A stretch of 64,000 nt of DNA from assembly GCF_014155765.1 (NCBI RefSeq), contig NZ_SCKT01000009.1, forward strand, positions 116,240-180,239. The letters are read 5' to 3'. The notes beneath the pieces were generated by a model. It saw nothing but the letters and a program-made list of their open reading frames with translations, made no database searches and was not told the DNA's origin. A program made the translations under genes and the position numbers. Of the stretch, positions 1 to 9,890 are shown one piece after another (positions within the stretch are counted from its first letter, which is position 1; each line of letters begins with the position of its first letter). Origin of the DNA: Pantoea dispersa (GTDB taxonomy: Bacteria > Pseudomonadota > Gammaproteobacteria > Enterobacterales > Enterobacteriaceae).

Positions 1-398
1 TCATTCCGGTCGATACGCGTCTTGCCGCTGGCATTACCCGTATTTTTCCGAAATTTAACGATCGCTTCGAGGCTATCGCGGTGCGCGTGCCGACGATCAA
101 CGTGACCGCCATTGATCTGAGCGTTTCGGTGCGCCAGGCGGTGAAGGCGTGTGAGGTCAACGCGTTGCTGCAAAACGCGTCAGAGGGGGCATTTCGTGGT
201 ATAGTTGACTATACGGAATTACCGTTAGTCTCAGTAGATTTTAACCACGATCCGCACAGTGCCATAGTGGACGGCACGCAAACGCGGGTCAGCGGTCACC
301 ACCTGATCAAAACCCTGGTCTGGTGTGACAACGAATGGGGCTTTGCTAACCGCATGATCGACACCACGTTAGCAATGGCCGCAAGCGGTTTCAGGTAA
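1..398 (+). CDS. epd: Erythrose-4-phosphate dehydrogenase, 3' end (partial)
   Basis: Only the last ~131 codons are present; the frame is open from base 3 and ends at TAA 396-398. The enzyme oxidises D-erythrose 4-phosphate with NAD+ on the route to pyridoxal phosphate. The visible part is the C-terminal half of a GAPDH-fold protein: the [13 protein letters not shown] strand, the [18 protein letters not shown] segment and the terminal [14 protein letters not shown] helix. These match E. coli Epd closely and include the Epd-type [17 protein letters not shown] wording, so this is Epd and not GapA. It lies 51 bp upstream of pgk in the classic epd-pgk-fbaA order. Confidence 0.95.
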   Translation, partial: IPVDTRLAAGITRIFPKFNDRFEAIAVRVPTINVTAIDLSVSVRQAVKACEVNALLQNASEGAFRGIVDYTELPLVSVDFNHDPHSAIVDGTQTRVSGHHLIKTLVWCDNEWGFANRMIDTTLAMAASGFR

Positions 399-449
399 GA
401 CGCGGACTGCGTCTGGCAAAACTTATGAGAATCAACGAGAGGGTTCACC

Positions 450-1613
450 ATGTCTGTAATTAAGATGACCGATCTGGATCTTGCTGGTAAACGCGTTCTG
501 ATCCGTGCCGATCTCAACGTACCAGTGAAAGAAGGGAAAGTGACGTCAGATGCACGTATTCGTGCTTCTCTGCCTACCATCGAAGCGGCGTTGAAACAGG
601 GCGCGAAAGTGATGGTTACCTCTCACCTGGGTCGCCCGACCGAAGGTGAATACAACGAAGAGTTCTCCCTCCTGCCGGTTGTTAACTACCTGAAAGAAAA
701 ACTGAACGGCACTAACGTGACCCTGGCGAAAGACTACCTCGACGGCGTTGAAGTGGGCGCGGGTGAACTGGTGGTGCTGGAAAACGTTCGCTTCAACAAA
801 GGCGAGAAAAAAGACGACGAAACCCTGTCGAAGAAATATGCCGCGCTGTGTGACGTGTTCGTCATGGATGCATTCGGCACCGCGCACCGCGCGCAGGCGT
901 CTACTCACGGCGTGGGCAAATTCGCCCCTATCGCCTGTGCCGGTCCGCTGCTGTCTGCCGAACTGGAAGCGCTGGGCAAAGTGATGAGCAATCCACAGCG
1001 TCCGCTGGTCGCCGTGGTGGGTGGTTCTAAAGTGTCGACCAAATTCGACGTGCTGCAGTCGCTGGTGAAAATCGCTGACACCGTGATTGTCGGTGGCGGT
1101 ATCGCTAACACCTTCGTGGCGATCGACAACAACGTCGGCAAATCGCTGTACGAGCCAGACTTCGTTGAGGCCGCTAAAGGCCTGCGCGACCAGTACGGCA
1201 TTCCGGTACCGACCGATTCACGCGTCGGCACGGAATTCTCCGAAACTGCCCCGGCAACCGTGAAAAAGGTTTCCGAAGTAGCAGATAACGAAGAAATTAT
1301 GGACTTCGGTGACGAAACCGCTCAGAACATGGCGAAACTGCTGAAAGACGCAAAAACCATTCTGTGGAACGGTCCGGTTGGCGTGTTTGAGTTCCCGAAC
1401 TTCCGTAAGGGCACCGAAATCGTTGCCAACGCTATCGCAGACAGCGACGCGTTCTCTGTTGCCGGCGGCGGTGATACCCTGGCGGCTATCGACCTGTTCG
1501 GTATCGAGGACAAAATCTCCTACATCTCTACCGGTGGCGGTGCGTTCCTCGAGTTCGTGGAAGGCAAAAAACTGCCGGCAGTTGCCATGCTGGAAGAACG
1601 CGCGAAGCAGTAA
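450..1613 (+). CDS. pgk: Phosphoglycerate kinase
   Basis: 387 residues, the usual bacterial length. Cytoplasmic glycolytic enzyme interconverting 1,3-bisphosphoglycerate + ADP and 3-phosphoglycerate + ATP. Visible family marks: N-terminal [12 protein letters not shown], the substrate-binding histidine in [14 protein letters not shown], the hinge-side [10 protein letters not shown], the glycine-rich [10 protein letters not shown] and the C-terminal nucleotide loop [12 protein letters not shown]. The start follows an AG-rich Shine-Dalgarno (GAGAGGG). It is the middle gene of epd-pgk-fbaA and is probably co-transcribed with both; hairpins follow its stop. Confidence 0.98.
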   Translation: MSVIKMTDLDLAGKRVLIRADLNVPVKEGKVTSDARIRASLPTIEAALKQGAKVMVTSHLGRPTEGEYNEEFSLLPVVNYLKEKLNGTNVTLAKDYLDGVEVGAGELVVLENVRFNKGEKKDDETLSKKYAALCDVFVMDAFGTAHRAQASTHGVGKFAPIACAGPLLSAELEALGKVMSNPQRPLVAVVGGSKVSTKFDVLQSLVKIADTVIVGGGIANTFVAIDNNVGKSLYEPDFVEAAKGLRDQYGIPVPTDSRVGTEFSETAPATVKKVSEVADNEEIMDFGDETAQNMAKLLKDAKTILWNGPVGVFEFPNFRKGTEIVANAIADSDAFSVAGGGDTLAAIDLFGIEDKISYISTGGGAFLEFVEGKKLPAVAMLEERAKQ

Positions 1614-1621
1614 TTTTTGGG

Positions 1622-1667
1622 GGCAGCGCTTCGGCGCTGTCTGAAGGCTTGCCCGCTGTGGGCGAAC
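1622..1667 (+). promoter_or_regulatory. Intercistronic stem-loops between pgk and fbaA
   Basis: A strong hairpin, CAGCGC-TTCG-GCGCTG with a UUCG tetraloop (1624-1639, extendable to 1622-1641), is followed by a weaker GCCC-GCTGT-GGGC stem. There is no T-tract, so this is not an intrinsic terminator. In related bacteria this operon is processed to give abundant fbaA mRNA, and a stable 3' stem would fit; that role is inferred here. Confidence 0.55.
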
Positions 1668-1717
1668 AGATCGCATTCCCATTGGGGAGTGGACGATAAA
1701 CGAAACAGGACACAACC

Positions 1718-2797
1718 ATGTCTAAAATTTTTGATTTCGTAAAACCCGGCGTTGTCACTGGTGATGACGTTCAGAAAATCTTCAAAGTAGCGAAAGAAAA
1801 CAAATTCGCTCTGCCAGCCGTTAACTGCGTCGGCACGGATTCCATCAACGCGGTACTGGAAGCTGCGGCTAAAGTTAAAGCGCCGGTCATCGTTCAGTTC
1901 TCCAACGGTGGTGCTGCCTTCATCGCCGGTAAAGGTTTCAAAACCGACAAACCACAGGGCGCTGCGATTTTCGGCGCAATCGCTGGTGCACACCATGTGC
2001 ATCTGATGGCTGAACAGTACGGCGTGCCAGTAATCCTGCACACCGACCACTGTGCGAAGAAACTGCTGCCGTGGATCGACGGTCTGCTGGACGCTGGTGA
2101 AGAGCACTTCAAAAAAACCGGTAAGCCACTGTTCTCCTCACACATGATCGACCTGTCTGAAGAGTCACTGGAAGAGAACATCGAGATTTCTTCTAAGTAT
2201 CTGGCGCGCATGGCGAAACTGGATATGACGCTGGAAATCGAACTGGGCTGCACCGGTGGTGAAGAAGATGGCGTGGACAACAGCCACATGGACGCTTCTG
2301 CACTGTACACTCAGCCAGAAGACGTAGATTACGCTTACACCGAGCTGAGCAAAATCAGCCCGCGTTTCACCATCGCTGCGTCCTTCGGTAACGTACACGG
2401 CGTGTACAAGCCAGGCAACGTGAAACTGACCCCAACCATTCTGCGTGATTCGCAGAAATACGTTTCAGAGAAACACGGCCTGCCGCACAACGCGCTGGAC
2501 TTCGTATTCCACGGCGGTTCCGGTTCTTCTGCTGCAGAAATCGAAGAGTCTATCAGCTACGGCGTGATCAAGATGAACATCGATACTGATACCCAGTGGG
2601 CAACCTGGGACGGCATCCTGCAGTACTACAAAACCAACGAAGCGTACCTGCAGGGACAGCTTGGCAACCCGAACGGCGCTGACAGCCCGAACAAAAAATA
2701 CTACGACCCACGCGTCTGGCTGCGTGCGGCACAATCTTCCATGGTTGTGCGCTTAGAGCAGGCTTTCAAAGAACTGAACGCTGTCGACGTACTGTAA
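1718..2797 (+). CDS. fbaA: Class II fructose-bisphosphate aldolase
   Basis: 359 residues, same length as E. coli FbaA. Zinc-dependent aldolase cleaving fructose 1,6-bisphosphate to DHAP and glyceraldehyde 3-phosphate in the cytoplasm. Visible zinc/active-site motifs are LHTDHCAKK (metal His and catalytic Asp), ELGCTGGEEDGVDNSH, FGNVHGVY (metal His) and FHGGSGSS (metal His plus phosphate loop), followed by the NIDTDTQWA phosphate-binding segment. It is the last gene of the epd-pgk-fbaA operon and is followed by a strong intrinsic terminator. Confidence 0.98.
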   Translation: MSKIFDFVKPGVVTGDDVQKIFKVAKENKFALPAVNCVGTDSINAVLEAAAKVKAPVIVQFSNGGAAFIAGKGFKTDKPQGAAIFGAIAGAHHVHLMAEQYGVPVILHTDHCAKKLLPWIDGLLDAGEEHFKKTGKPLFSSHMIDLSEESLEENIEISSKYLARMAKLDMTLEIELGCTGGEEDGVDNSHMDASALYTQPEDVDYAYTELSKISPRFTIAASFGNVHGVYKPGNVKLTPTILRDSQKYVSEKHGLPHNALDFVFHGGSGSSAAEIEESISYGVIKMNIDTDTQWATWDGILQYYKTNEAYLQGQLGNPNGADSPNKKYYDPRVWLRAAQSSMVVRLEQAFKELNAVDVL

Positions 2798-2812
2798 TTT
2801 TTGCTTACCGTA

Positions 2813-2840
2813 CAAAAAAGGCCCGAAAGGGCCTTTTTTT
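2813..2840 (+). terminator. Rho-independent terminator of fbaA
   Basis: GGCCC-GAAA-GGGCC stem with a GNRA-type loop, preceded by A residues and followed by a run of seven or more T. It lies 15 bp after the fbaA stop. Confidence 0.93.
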
Positions 2841-2985
2841 ATGCGTCCCGTCTGGAAATCCCGGTTTATACAGCACATTTTTGGCGCTTCGCCCCATTAT
2901 TGTTTACCCTTGTACTCGGGAGTGTCGGATTGAATCTGGCAGTTTTTGTACTTTCCTGCGGGAAACTCAACAACAGGGCTAACAA

Positions 2986-3861
2986 ATGGAAGATCTTAAC
3001 GTCGTTGACGGCATTAACAATGCAGGTGGCTGGCTGGTGCGCAACCAGGCGCTGATCCTCAGCTATGCGGTGAACATCGTGGCGGCTATCGCCATCATTA
3101 TTGTCGGGATGATTATTGCGCGCGTGGTATCGAACGGCGTCAATCGCCTGCTGGTCGCGCGTCATATTGATGCCACCGTGGCTGATTTCCTCTCAGCGCT
3201 GGTGCGCTACGGTATCATTGCCTTCACGATTATTGCCGCGCTGGGCCGCGTCGGCGTGCAGACTGCCTCGGTGATCGCCGTGCTCGGTGCTGCCGGTCTG
3301 GCCGTCGGTCTGGCACTGCAGGGGTCGCTCTCCAACCTGGCGGCAGGCGTACTGCTGGTGACCTTCCGTCCATTCCGCACCGGTGAGTTCGTCGATCTCG
3401 GTGGCGTGATGGGGACCGTACAGAATGTACAGATCTTCTCGACCACGCTGAAAACCGCTGACGGCAAAATCGTGGTGGTGCCAAACGGCAAAATCATTGC
3501 CGGCAACATCGTTAACTTTTCGCGCGAACCTATCCGCCGCAACGAGTTCATTATTGGCGTCGCCTACGATGCGGATGTCGACCAGGTGATCGATCTGCTG
3601 CGTGAAGTGGTGGAAGCGGACGAGCGCGTGCTGAAAGATCTGGGTATCCAGATTGGCCTGAACGAACTGGCGGCATCGTCGCTGAACTTTGTGGTGCGCT
3701 GCTGGAGCAAAAGCGGTGATCTGCAAAACGTCTACTGGGATCTGATGAAGAACTTCAAGCGCACCCTGGATGCGCACGGTATCGGTATTCCTTATCCGCA
3801 GATGGACGTGCACCTGCATCAGGTGCAGAGCGAGGCGCAGCAGCCTGCGCGCAGCGAGTAA
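2986..3861 (+). CDS. mscS: Small-conductance mechanosensitive channel MscS
   Basis: 291 residues, five more than E. coli MscS. Homoheptameric inner-membrane channel that opens under membrane tension and releases osmolytes on hypo-osmotic shock. Three N-terminal membrane segments are visible; TM3, the pore helix, carries the conserved Gly/Ala face ([31 protein letters not shown]) followed by the beta domain ([11 protein letters not shown]...[18 protein letters not shown]) and the alpha/beta cage ending PYPQMDVHL. It starts at MEDLNVVD, as in E. coli, and lies between fbaA and argO as in E. coli. A hairpin terminator follows. Confidence 0.98.
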   Translation: MEDLNVVDGINNAGGWLVRNQALILSYAVNIVAAIAIIIVGMIIARVVSNGVNRLLVARHIDATVADFLSALVRYGIIAFTIIAALGRVGVQTASVIAVLGAAGLAVGLALQGSLSNLAAGVLLVTFRPFRTGEFVDLGGVMGTVQNVQIFSTTLKTADGKIVVVPNGKIIAGNIVNFSREPIRRNEFIIGVAYDADVDQVIDLLREVVEADERVLKDLGIQIGLNELAASSLNFVVRCWSKSGDLQNVYWDLMKNFKRTLDAHGIGIPYPQMDVHLHQVQSEAQQPARSE

Positions 3862-3868
3862 GTTATCA

Positions 3869-3893
3869 GGGCACCGGCGGGTGCCCTTGTTTT
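3869..3893 (+). terminator. Rho-independent terminator after mscS
   Basis: Stem GGGCACC-GGC-GGGTGCCC followed by TTGTTTT, starting 8 bp after the mscS stop. Confidence 0.85.
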
Positions 3894-3990
3894 ATCAGTT
3901 CCGCTAATGACCGATTAATTCTTTCCATTTCCGCTAATATCCTCGCCTCACTATACTGCACAGCAACACCCCTTTTTCAGGAAATCTTCC

Positions 3991-4614
3991 GTGTTATCTG
4001 TTTACTTACAAGGGCTTGCCCTTGGTGCTGCGCTTATCCTGCCGTTGGGCCCGCAAAATGCCTTCGTCCTGAACCAGGGCATTAAGCGCCATTACCATTT
4101 GATGACCGCGTCGTTGTGCACACTGAGCGATATTGTGCTGATCTGTGGCGGAATATTTGGCGGCAGCGCGCTGTTGCAGCAGTCGCCGGTTCTGCTGATG
4201 CTGATCACCTGGGCTGGCGTGGCGTTTCTGCTGTGGTATGGCTGGGGCGCGCTGCGCAGTGCCTGGCAGGGCGATGTCACGCTGGCGTCAGAGGCGGCGC
4301 TGAAGCAGGGGCGCTGGCGCATTGTCGCTACTATGCTGGCGGTGACCTGGCTCAATCCGCATGTCTATCTCGACACCCTCGTGGTGCTCGGCAGCCTCGG
4401 CAGTCAGCTGCCGTCGGCGGAGGCGCGCCGCTGGTTTGCTTTCGGCACCGCCAGCGCCTCGCTGCTGTGGTTTTTCGGTCTGGCGCTGCTGGCCGCCTGG
4501 CTGTCGCCGCGCCTGCGCACCGTGCGCGCGCAGCGCATCATTAATCTGCTGGTGGGCGGCGTGATGTGGTTTATCGCCCTGCAGCTGGCGCGTCAGGGCA
4601 TCGCCGGCTGGTGA
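3991..4614 (+). CDS. argO: Arginine (LysE-family) exporter ArgO
   Basis: 207 residues with a GTG start; the upstream frame gives no better start, and the N-terminus aligns with E. coli ArgO ([18 protein letters not shown]). Inner-membrane LysE-type exporter of arginine and the toxic analogue canavanine; about six hydrophobic segments are visible. Conserved motifs are [15 protein letters not shown] near the N-terminus and [16 protein letters not shown] in the middle. In E. coli it is activated by ArgP, whose gene is at 9990-10895 in this window. Its 3' end overlaps the converging oxidoreductase gene by 22 bp. Confidence 0.96.
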   Translation: MLSVYLQGLALGAALILPLGPQNAFVLNQGIKRHYHLMTASLCTLSDIVLICGGIFGGSALLQQSPVLLMLITWAGVAFLLWYGWGALRSAWQGDVTLASEAALKQGRWRIVATMLAVTWLNPHVYLDTLVVLGSLGSQLPSAEARRWFAFGTASASLLWFFGLALLAAWLSPRLRTVRAQRIINLLVGGVMWFIALQLARQGIAGW

Positions 4615-6872
4615 TGCACATGCAGGCCGTAAAGCGCGGGCAGGGCGCCTGCGCTGGCCAGCAGCTCCAGCCGAATCTGGTGAAACGTGGTATCCGGGGG
4701 CAGCGCATGATGGCACAGCGAGTGATGATTATCGCTGACCTCCGCCAGCAGCGTGTCATCCAGCCACAGGCGATAATGGGTAGTGCAGTGCGGCGTCACC
4801 GCCTGCGCATGGCCCATCTGCACCGTTTCCATCGCATGATCGAAATCGTTATCGAACAGCAACGTAATCTGGCTGGCGCGCTGCGCGTCCGGCCACTGCC
4901 AGCACACCCACGGCTGGCGATCGTCCGCCGCCGGCAGCCAGCCGTTGGTGTGGCTTTCCGGCCGCAGTTTACCGTTGAGCAAATAGTCGCAGTGCCACAG
5001 CCGCAGCGGTGTTGTCAGACTAAACGCGATCAGGATCTGATTGGGCGCGCGGCGCGGTAGCCAGAAATCAAACTCATCCACGCCGTAATCGCCGTCGTTT
5101 ATCTGCCGGGTGCGTTTCGCGACGCGCGGATTGAGACTGTTAAATACCATCATAATGCCCGGCAGGCGCTGGCGGGTGAGCGCCACTTCAACCGCCGGAT
5201 TTTCTTCAAAGGCGATAAACAGGTAGCGATCGCACTCCGCACGGTAGTCAAACGGCAGCGAATACGCCTCTTCACCGCTAATCTGCAGGCTGTGTGTGGC
5301 CAGCAGCCGATCGCCGCAGGTGTTGGCCGGATTGTCGCTGGTCAGCAGTGAAACCTGCAGCGTCTGCGCGGATGACGCCCGCAGCCGCACCGTCAGCGCG
5401 GGCAGGCGTTCTCCGGCTTTAAGCGGCAGCAGCAGGGCGCAGCGTGAGGTGAGGGCGTGCCAGCCGCCATCCGCCGGCAGGGCGTGCAGGGCGAAGGTGC
5501 TGCTGGCGCTGACCTGAGCGGCACCGGCCGGATGCGCCAGCTGCTGACGCGGAATGAACGCACCGTGGCGCAGCAGCTGTTGCTGCAGCTGACCAATATG
5601 CTCCGGCTGCGCCAGCTGACGCGGTGTCTGGTTATGCTGCTGACACAGCGCCGCCGCGCGGCCCACCACTTCGCCCAGCACGCCACAGGTGCACATCACG
5701 CGCGCGCTGCCAAAGGCAACGTGCGTGGCAGAGATAAGCCGGCCGGTCAGCAGCAGATTATCCAGCGACTGGCTGTACAGCGCCCGAAACGGAATGGTGT
5801 AAGTGCCTTTGCTGTGGAACTGGCGGCAGCCGTCGTGAGCGCTGTACACGCCGTCGGCCGGATGCAGGTCAATCGACCAGCCGCCGTAGGCCACCGCATC
5901 GTAGTGGTCGCGCTGCGCGATGATATCCTGCTGACACAGCAGAGTATCGCCGAGAAAGCGTCGGCTCTCGCGCTTGCCGGGAATCAGCCCAACCCATTCA
6001 ATGGTCAGCGTGTCGGCATCGGCAAACTCGCCGGAGTTTTTGATGTAATCCCACACGCCCCAGACAATCTTCCACAGCTCCCACTTGATGGTTTCGCTTT
6101 CATGCACGGTATCCAGCCGGCCGCCCCACTCAAGCCACCACAGATCGCAGCCGTTGAGATCGGAGCTCAAACGTTTATAGCGCGGAATAGCGGTGATCTC
6201 TTTCAGCGCGAAGGAGGGCGGTACAAAGCGCACCGGCTGCGCGCTGCGTTTGGTATAAAAATAAATTGAGTGGCCGAGCTTGTGGCCAAACTGCTCGCCC
6301 GGCGCCATTTTTTCGCCAAACTCCTGCGGTGATTCTGCGCCGACACGGTGCGCGGCCCCGGCCGGATAGCCGAGCACGCCGTCGCCGCTGGCATCAATAA
6401 ACTGGTCGGCCGTCACGCGATAGCGGGTCTGATTGATGGCGTTGAAAGCCTGAACCGCCTGCAGGCGCTGCGCGGATTTTTCGATGTCGCTGACCACGGT
6501 ATTGAGCAGCAGCGTCAGACGCGGCTGCGCCTGCACGATGTCCAGCAGCACCATGTCGAACAGCACCGGGTTGCCCTCTTTGTTGCGCCAGAGGTTCTCC
6601 TCCATGATCTCGCCCATGATGCCGCCTTCACGCGCCCAGCGGTTGTTATTACCCATATGCGACGTCGCGCCGTTGGCCCACAGCCGCACTTCGCTGGAAG
6701 CGTTGCCGCCGAGCACCGGGCGATCCTGAATCAGCACCACCTGCTGGCCCGCGCGTGCCGCAGCCAGCGCGGCGCACACGCCCGCCAGACCGCCACCGGC
6801 GACCAGCACATCGGCGTGTAACGACTGCAGCGGAAAGGCACGCGCGGCCTGAGAAGAGAAAGTTTGCATCAT
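4593..6872 (-). CDS. Large FAD-dependent oxidoreductase with unassigned C-terminal region
   Basis: 759 residues. Residues ~20-55 form a dinucleotide-binding motif ([23 protein letters not shown] followed by [23 protein letters not shown]), as in the FAD_oxidored (PF12831-type) flavoproteins related to xanthan-lyase-associated proteins. A second FAD-contact motif near residues 145-170 reads [16 protein letters not shown], and [20 protein letters not shown] near 370-395 is the FAD-closing segment typical of the group. The last ~290 residues are rich in predicted strands and match nothing I recognise. No signal peptide, so probably cytoplasmic. It is divergent from an IclR regulator (58 bp gap) with an MFS importer nearby, so an uptake and oxidation role for a plant-derived compound is likely; the substrate cannot be read from sequence. 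Confidence 0.8.
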   Translation of the reverse strand: MMQTFSSQAARAFPLQSLHADVLVAGGGLAGVCAALAAARAGQQVVLIQDRPVLGGNASSEVRLWANGATSHMGNNNRWAREGGIMGEIMEENLWRNKEGNPVLFDMVLLDIVQAQPRLTLLLNTVVSDIEKSAQRLQAVQAFNAINQTRYRVTADQFIDASGDGVLGYPAGAAHRVGAESPQEFGEKMAPGEQFGHKLGHSIYFYTKRSAQPVRFVPPSFALKEITAIPRYKRLSSDLNGCDLWWLEWGGRLDTVHESETIKWELWKIVWGVWDYIKNSGEFADADTLTIEWVGLIPGKRESRRFLGDTLLCQQDIIAQRDHYDAVAYGGWSIDLHPADGVYSAHDGCRQFHSKGTYTIPFRALYSQSLDNLLLTGRLISATHVAFGSARVMCTCGVLGEVVGRAAALCQQHNQTPRQLAQPEHIGQLQQQLLRHGAFIPRQQLAHPAGAAQVSASSTFALHALPADGGWHALTSRCALLLPLKAGERLPALTVRLRASSAQTLQVSLLTSDNPANTCGDRLLATHSLQISGEEAYSLPFDYRAECDRYLFIAFEENPAVEVALTRQRLPGIMMVFNSLNPRVAKRTRQINDGDYGVDEFDFWLPRRAPNQILIAFSLTTPLRLWHCDYLLNGKLRPESHTNGWLPAADDRQPWVCWQWPDAQRASQITLLFDNDFDHAMETVQMGHAQAVTPHCTTHYRLWLDDTLLAEVSDNHHSLCHHALPPDTTFHQIRLELLASAGALPALYGLHVHHQPAMP

Positions 6873-6930
6873 GAGGTTACTCCCGCCTGAAGGCTGCTAA
6901 GATTGAATTTTTACCGTCACAAGGTGATTT

Positions 6931-7629
6931 ATGTCTTCGCAACCCAACCAGAGCCTGATTGACGGAATTCGCTGCCTGCAATATCTGGTCTCCAGTGACA
7001 AAGCGGTCGGCGGTCGTGAACTGGCGCGCCAGATGGGGATGAACAGCACGCGGGTAAACCGTCTGCTGATGACCATGGCGTCCATCGGCCTGACGATTCA
7101 GGATGAACACCGGCGCTATCTGCCGGGCCCGGGCATTCATGCGCTGGCGGCGCAGGCCATTCGTGGATCGTCGCTGTTTGCTTCGGCACTGCCGCAGCTG
7201 GAGGCGCACGCGCCGCGCGATATCGTGGTGGCGCTTGGCGTGCTGTGGGAGGACCAGGTCATCTACATCTGGCACTCGGAGCCCGGCGAGCGCACCAGTA
7301 CCAGCCAGGCGCTGGCTGGATTCCGCATGCTGCCAGCGTGGCAGTCGGTGATTGGCATCGCGCTGCTGGCGGCGGAGAGTGACGAGGTGCTGCGGCCACG
7401 CTTCAGTGACGAACAGTGGGCGCAGATTGCGCCACTGCTGGCGCGCAAGCGCACCGGGGATTATCTGGTGTGGCATCGCGAGGACGGCGAAATCAGTATG
7501 GCGCAGCCGATCAATAACAATCGTGCGGCGCTGGCCTTCGCCAAAATCTGGCAGGCCGATGAGGACCAGCTGGCGCAGCGTCTGCAACAGCTGCACGCGC
7601 TGGCGAAACGGCTCATCAGCGCGCGCTGA
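6931..7629 (+). CDS. IclR-family transcriptional regulator
   Basis: 232 residues, slightly short for the family (~250-270). The N-terminal winged helix-turn-helix spans ~10-65 (SLIDGIRCLQYLVSSDKAVGGRELARQMGMNSTRVNRLLMTMASIGL), and the C-terminal effector domain carries the IclR-like GLTIQDEHRRYLPGPGIHALAAQAI link and a PAWQSVIGIALLA segment. It is transcribed away from the oxidoreductase and its 3' end overlaps the converging MFS gene by 14 bp. It probably controls both neighbours; the effector is unknown. A likely operator is the inverted repeat at 8951-8967. Confidence 0.88.
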   Translation: MSSQPNQSLIDGIRCLQYLVSSDKAVGGRELARQMGMNSTRVNRLLMTMASIGLTIQDEHRRYLPGPGIHALAAQAIRGSSLFASALPQLEAHAPRDIVVALGVLWEDQVIYIWHSEPGERTSTSQALAGFRMLPAWQSVIGIALLAAESDEVLRPRFSDEQWAQIAPLLARKRTGDYLVWHREDGEISMAQPINNNRAALAFAKIWQADEDQLAQRLQQLHALAKRLISAR

Positions 7630-8923
7630 CATGGTCAATTTTTCCTACCACAAACAGATAACTGCAGATGCCAATAGCGGCCAGCACGGCGATAAAGGCC
7701 AGCGCCGGCGCGAAGTTGCTGCCGTCAATCAGGGCGCCGATGGCGATGGGCACTACGATCGATGACAGCGCGCCGGTAAAGTTAAATACGCCGCCGGCCA
7801 GACCGATCAGATGGCGCGGCGCCAGCGCGGTAACAAACACCCAGGTGATGGTCGCCAGGCCATTACCAAAAAACGCCAGCGACATAAACAGGATGATCAG
7901 CCGCGAATCTTCGGTGTAGTTAGCACCAAGGATGAACAGCGTGAGAAACAGACCGAGGATCACCGGCAGCTTGCGCGCCACGCTGGCTGACATGCCGCGC
8001 CGGATCATGCGGTCTGAGGCAAAGCCGGCCAGCAGTACGCCACAAAACGCCGCGAAGTAGGGCAGCGACGCCACATAGCCGCTCTTGATAAAGTCCATGT
8101 GGCGATACTCCACCAGATAGGTGGGAAACCAGGTGAGGAAAAACCAGAAGGTGGCGGAGATGGTGAACTGGCCAATATAGATGCCGACCAGCTTGCGGCT
8201 GCGAAACATCTGCGCCAGATCGGCCCAGCGTGCACGCGGCGGCTGGCTGCCCTGGCGATTTTCCAGCAGTGCGCCGTTGTCACGCAGATAGTTAAGTTCA
8301 GCCTCTGATACGCCTTTGTGCTGGTTCGGCTCGCGATACAGCAGATACCACACCAGCGCCCAAATCATGCCCGCCACGCCGGTAATCAGAAACAGCCCGC
8401 GCCAGCCAAACGCAGCCTGCACGTGAAACAGCAGCGGCGTCATACAGGCGAGGCCAACAAACTGTGCGGACGAGTAGATGCCAATTGCACTGGCACGCTC
8501 CTGCTCGGGGAACCAGCTGGAAATCACCCGATTGTTAGCCGGCATCACCGGCGCCTCGAAGGCGCCGACGCCGAGGCGCAGACCGAACAGCGCGCCGAAG
8601 CTGCTGGCAAAAGCGTGCAGCGCGGTGATCAGCGACCAGGCAAACAGCCCCGCGCCGTATACCAGCCGCGCGCCGAGACGATCGATCAGGAATCCGCCGG
8701 GAATTTGCAGCGCCGCATAGATCCAGCCGAACGCCGAGAAGATCAGCCCCATCTCCAGCGGCGTGAAGCGTAGTTCACCGGCCATCTGCGTGGCGGCCAC
8801 CGACAGGTTGGTGCGATCCATGTAGTTAATGATGATGTTGATAAACACCAGTGCCAGCATCATAAAGCGTGTGCGTCCGGCTCGCACGCTGACCGCGCTT
8901 TGGCTAAGTGGCTGTTCTGTCAT
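7616..8923 (-). CDS. MFS importer, anion:cation symporter (sugar-acid/carboxylate) type
   Basis: 435 residues with twelve hydrophobic segments. The N-terminal RTRFMMLALVFINIIINYMDRTNLSVAA and the following GLIFSAFGWIYAALQIPGGFLIDRLGARLVY loop are signature wording of the ACS family (galactonate, glucarate, hexuronate, phthalate and tartrate permeases). The loop-8/9 region reads SGYVASLPYFAAFCGVLLAGFASDRMIRRG. It likely imports an organic acid by H+ symport, but the exact substrate cannot be assigned. It belongs with the FAD oxidoreductase and IclR regulator as one catabolic locus. Confidence 0.88.
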   Translation of the reverse strand: MTEQPLSQSAVSVRAGRTRFMMLALVFINIIINYMDRTNLSVAATQMAGELRFTPLEMGLIFSAFGWIYAALQIPGGFLIDRLGARLVYGAGLFAWSLITALHAFASSFGALFGLRLGVGAFEAPVMPANNRVISSWFPEQERASAIGIYSSAQFVGLACMTPLLFHVQAAFGWRGLFLITGVAGMIWALVWYLLYREPNQHKGVSEAELNYLRDNGALLENRQGSQPPRARWADLAQMFRSRKLVGIYIGQFTISATFWFFLTWFPTYLVEYRHMDFIKSGYVASLPYFAAFCGVLLAGFASDRMIRRGMSASVARKLPVILGLFLTLFILGANYTEDSRLIILFMSLAFFGNGLATITWVFVTALAPRHLIGLAGGVFNFTGALSSIVVPIAIGALIDGSNFAPALAFIAVLAAIGICSYLFVVGKIDHVSAR

Positions 8924-8950
8924 AATACAACTCTCCCGAGGGGCAGAAGT

Positions 8951-8967
8951 GTTTCTTTAATAGAAAC
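8951..8967. promoter_or_regulatory. Perfect inverted repeat upstream of the MFS gene, candidate IclR operator
   Basis: GTTTCT-TTAAT-AGAAAC, a 6-bp perfect palindrome with a 5-bp spacer, 28-44 bp upstream of the MFS start codon. IclR-family operators are often short palindromes of TTTC/GAAA type. No obvious second copy was seen in the 58-bp gap between the regulator and the oxidoreductase. Assignment to this regulator is inference from position. Confidence 0.45.
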
Positions 8968-9142
8968 GCAGGCGGCGCTTTTCAGCGAATCTGTAGCGAT
9001 AAATTTGCGATCGCGGATACGTTAAACCTGAGCAAAGCCGAACTTTTTGCTAATTTCAAACTCAGACCATCACGCATAGTAATGTGTTTTGGGTTTCGCC
9101 ATAGTGGCGACCTGCAAATTGAACCCTTCAAGGAGGACTTTC

Positions 9143-9874
9143 GTGAAACTGAAAGCACTGGCGCTGGCCGCCGTAATGAGCACGGGCGCACTGTCCGGTC
9201 TGGTCCAGGCGGGAGAAGTGCCGAACGGACCGCACGTGGTGACATCAGGACAGGCCAGCGTGGATGCCCGTCCGGATATGGCTACGCTCTCCATCGTGGT
9301 GAATGTTTCGTCGAAAGACGCGGCGGATGCAAAAAAACAGGCTGACGACCGCGTGGCGCAATATTTTGATTTCCTGCAAAAGAACGGCATCGAGAAGAAA
9401 GATATTGATGCGGCTAATCTCAGCACCCAGCCGGAATATGACTACACCAAAGAGGGTAAATCGGTGCTGAAAGGCTACCGTGCGGTGCGTCAGGTGGAAG
9501 TCACGCTGCGCCAGCTGGACAAGCTGAATGAGCTGCTGGACGGCGCGCTGAAGTCGGGCCTGAATGAGATTCGTTCTGTTGAGCTGGGCGTGGCTAACGC
9601 AGACAGCTACAAAGATCAGGCGCGTAAAGCGGCGATTGCCAATGCCACACAGCAGGCGAGTGCCCTGGCGGAAGGCTTCAACGCCAAACTGGGCTCGGTG
9701 TACAGCATTCGCTATCACGTGGCTAACTACCAGCCGATGCCGATGGCGCGCATGTACAAAGCGGCCGGTGCCGCAGCGGACACCACCGCGCAGCAGACCT
9801 ACGAGCAGCAGAGCATCCATTTTGACGATCAGGTGGATGTGGTATTCGAAATCAAACCGAATACGGCGCAGTAA
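9143..9874 (+). CDS. yggE: Periplasmic SIMPL-domain (DUF541) protein YggE
   Basis: 243 residues from a GTG start at 9143, chosen because AAGGAGG lies at the right distance and a normal signal peptide (KLKALALAAVMSTGALSGLVQA) follows; the longer in-frame version would spoil it. Mature protein is periplasmic and close to E. coli YggE: ATLSIVVNVSSKDAADAKKQADDRVAQY, KGYRAVRQVEVTLRQLDKLNELLDGAL, the YHVANYQPMPMARM segment and a C-terminal FDDQVDVVFEI strand. In E. coli it has been linked to oxidative stress tolerance; the biochemical function is not settled. It is followed by an inverted REP pair. Confidence 0.93.
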   Translation: MKLKALALAAVMSTGALSGLVQAGEVPNGPHVVTSGQASVDARPDMATLSIVVNVSSKDAADAKKQADDRVAQYFDFLQKNGIEKKDIDAANLSTQPEYDYTKEGKSVLKGYRAVRQVEVTLRQLDKLNELLDGALKSGLNEIRSVELGVANADSYKDQARKAAIANATQQASALAEGFNAKLGSVYSIRYHVANYQPMPMARMYKAAGAAADTTAQQTYEQQSIHFDDQVDVVFEIKPNTAQ

Positions 9875-9890
9875 GTTAGCCTGTAAAATT

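Noticed and set aside
5457-6269. 270-codon plus-strand open frame
   Set aside because: Antisense to the FAD oxidoreductase, low-complexity Arg/Ala/Gln composition, no credible ribosome site.
4593-8923. Cluster as a genomic island with integrase or tRNA target
   Set aside because: No integrase, attachment repeats or tRNA are visible; only gene content sets it apart.
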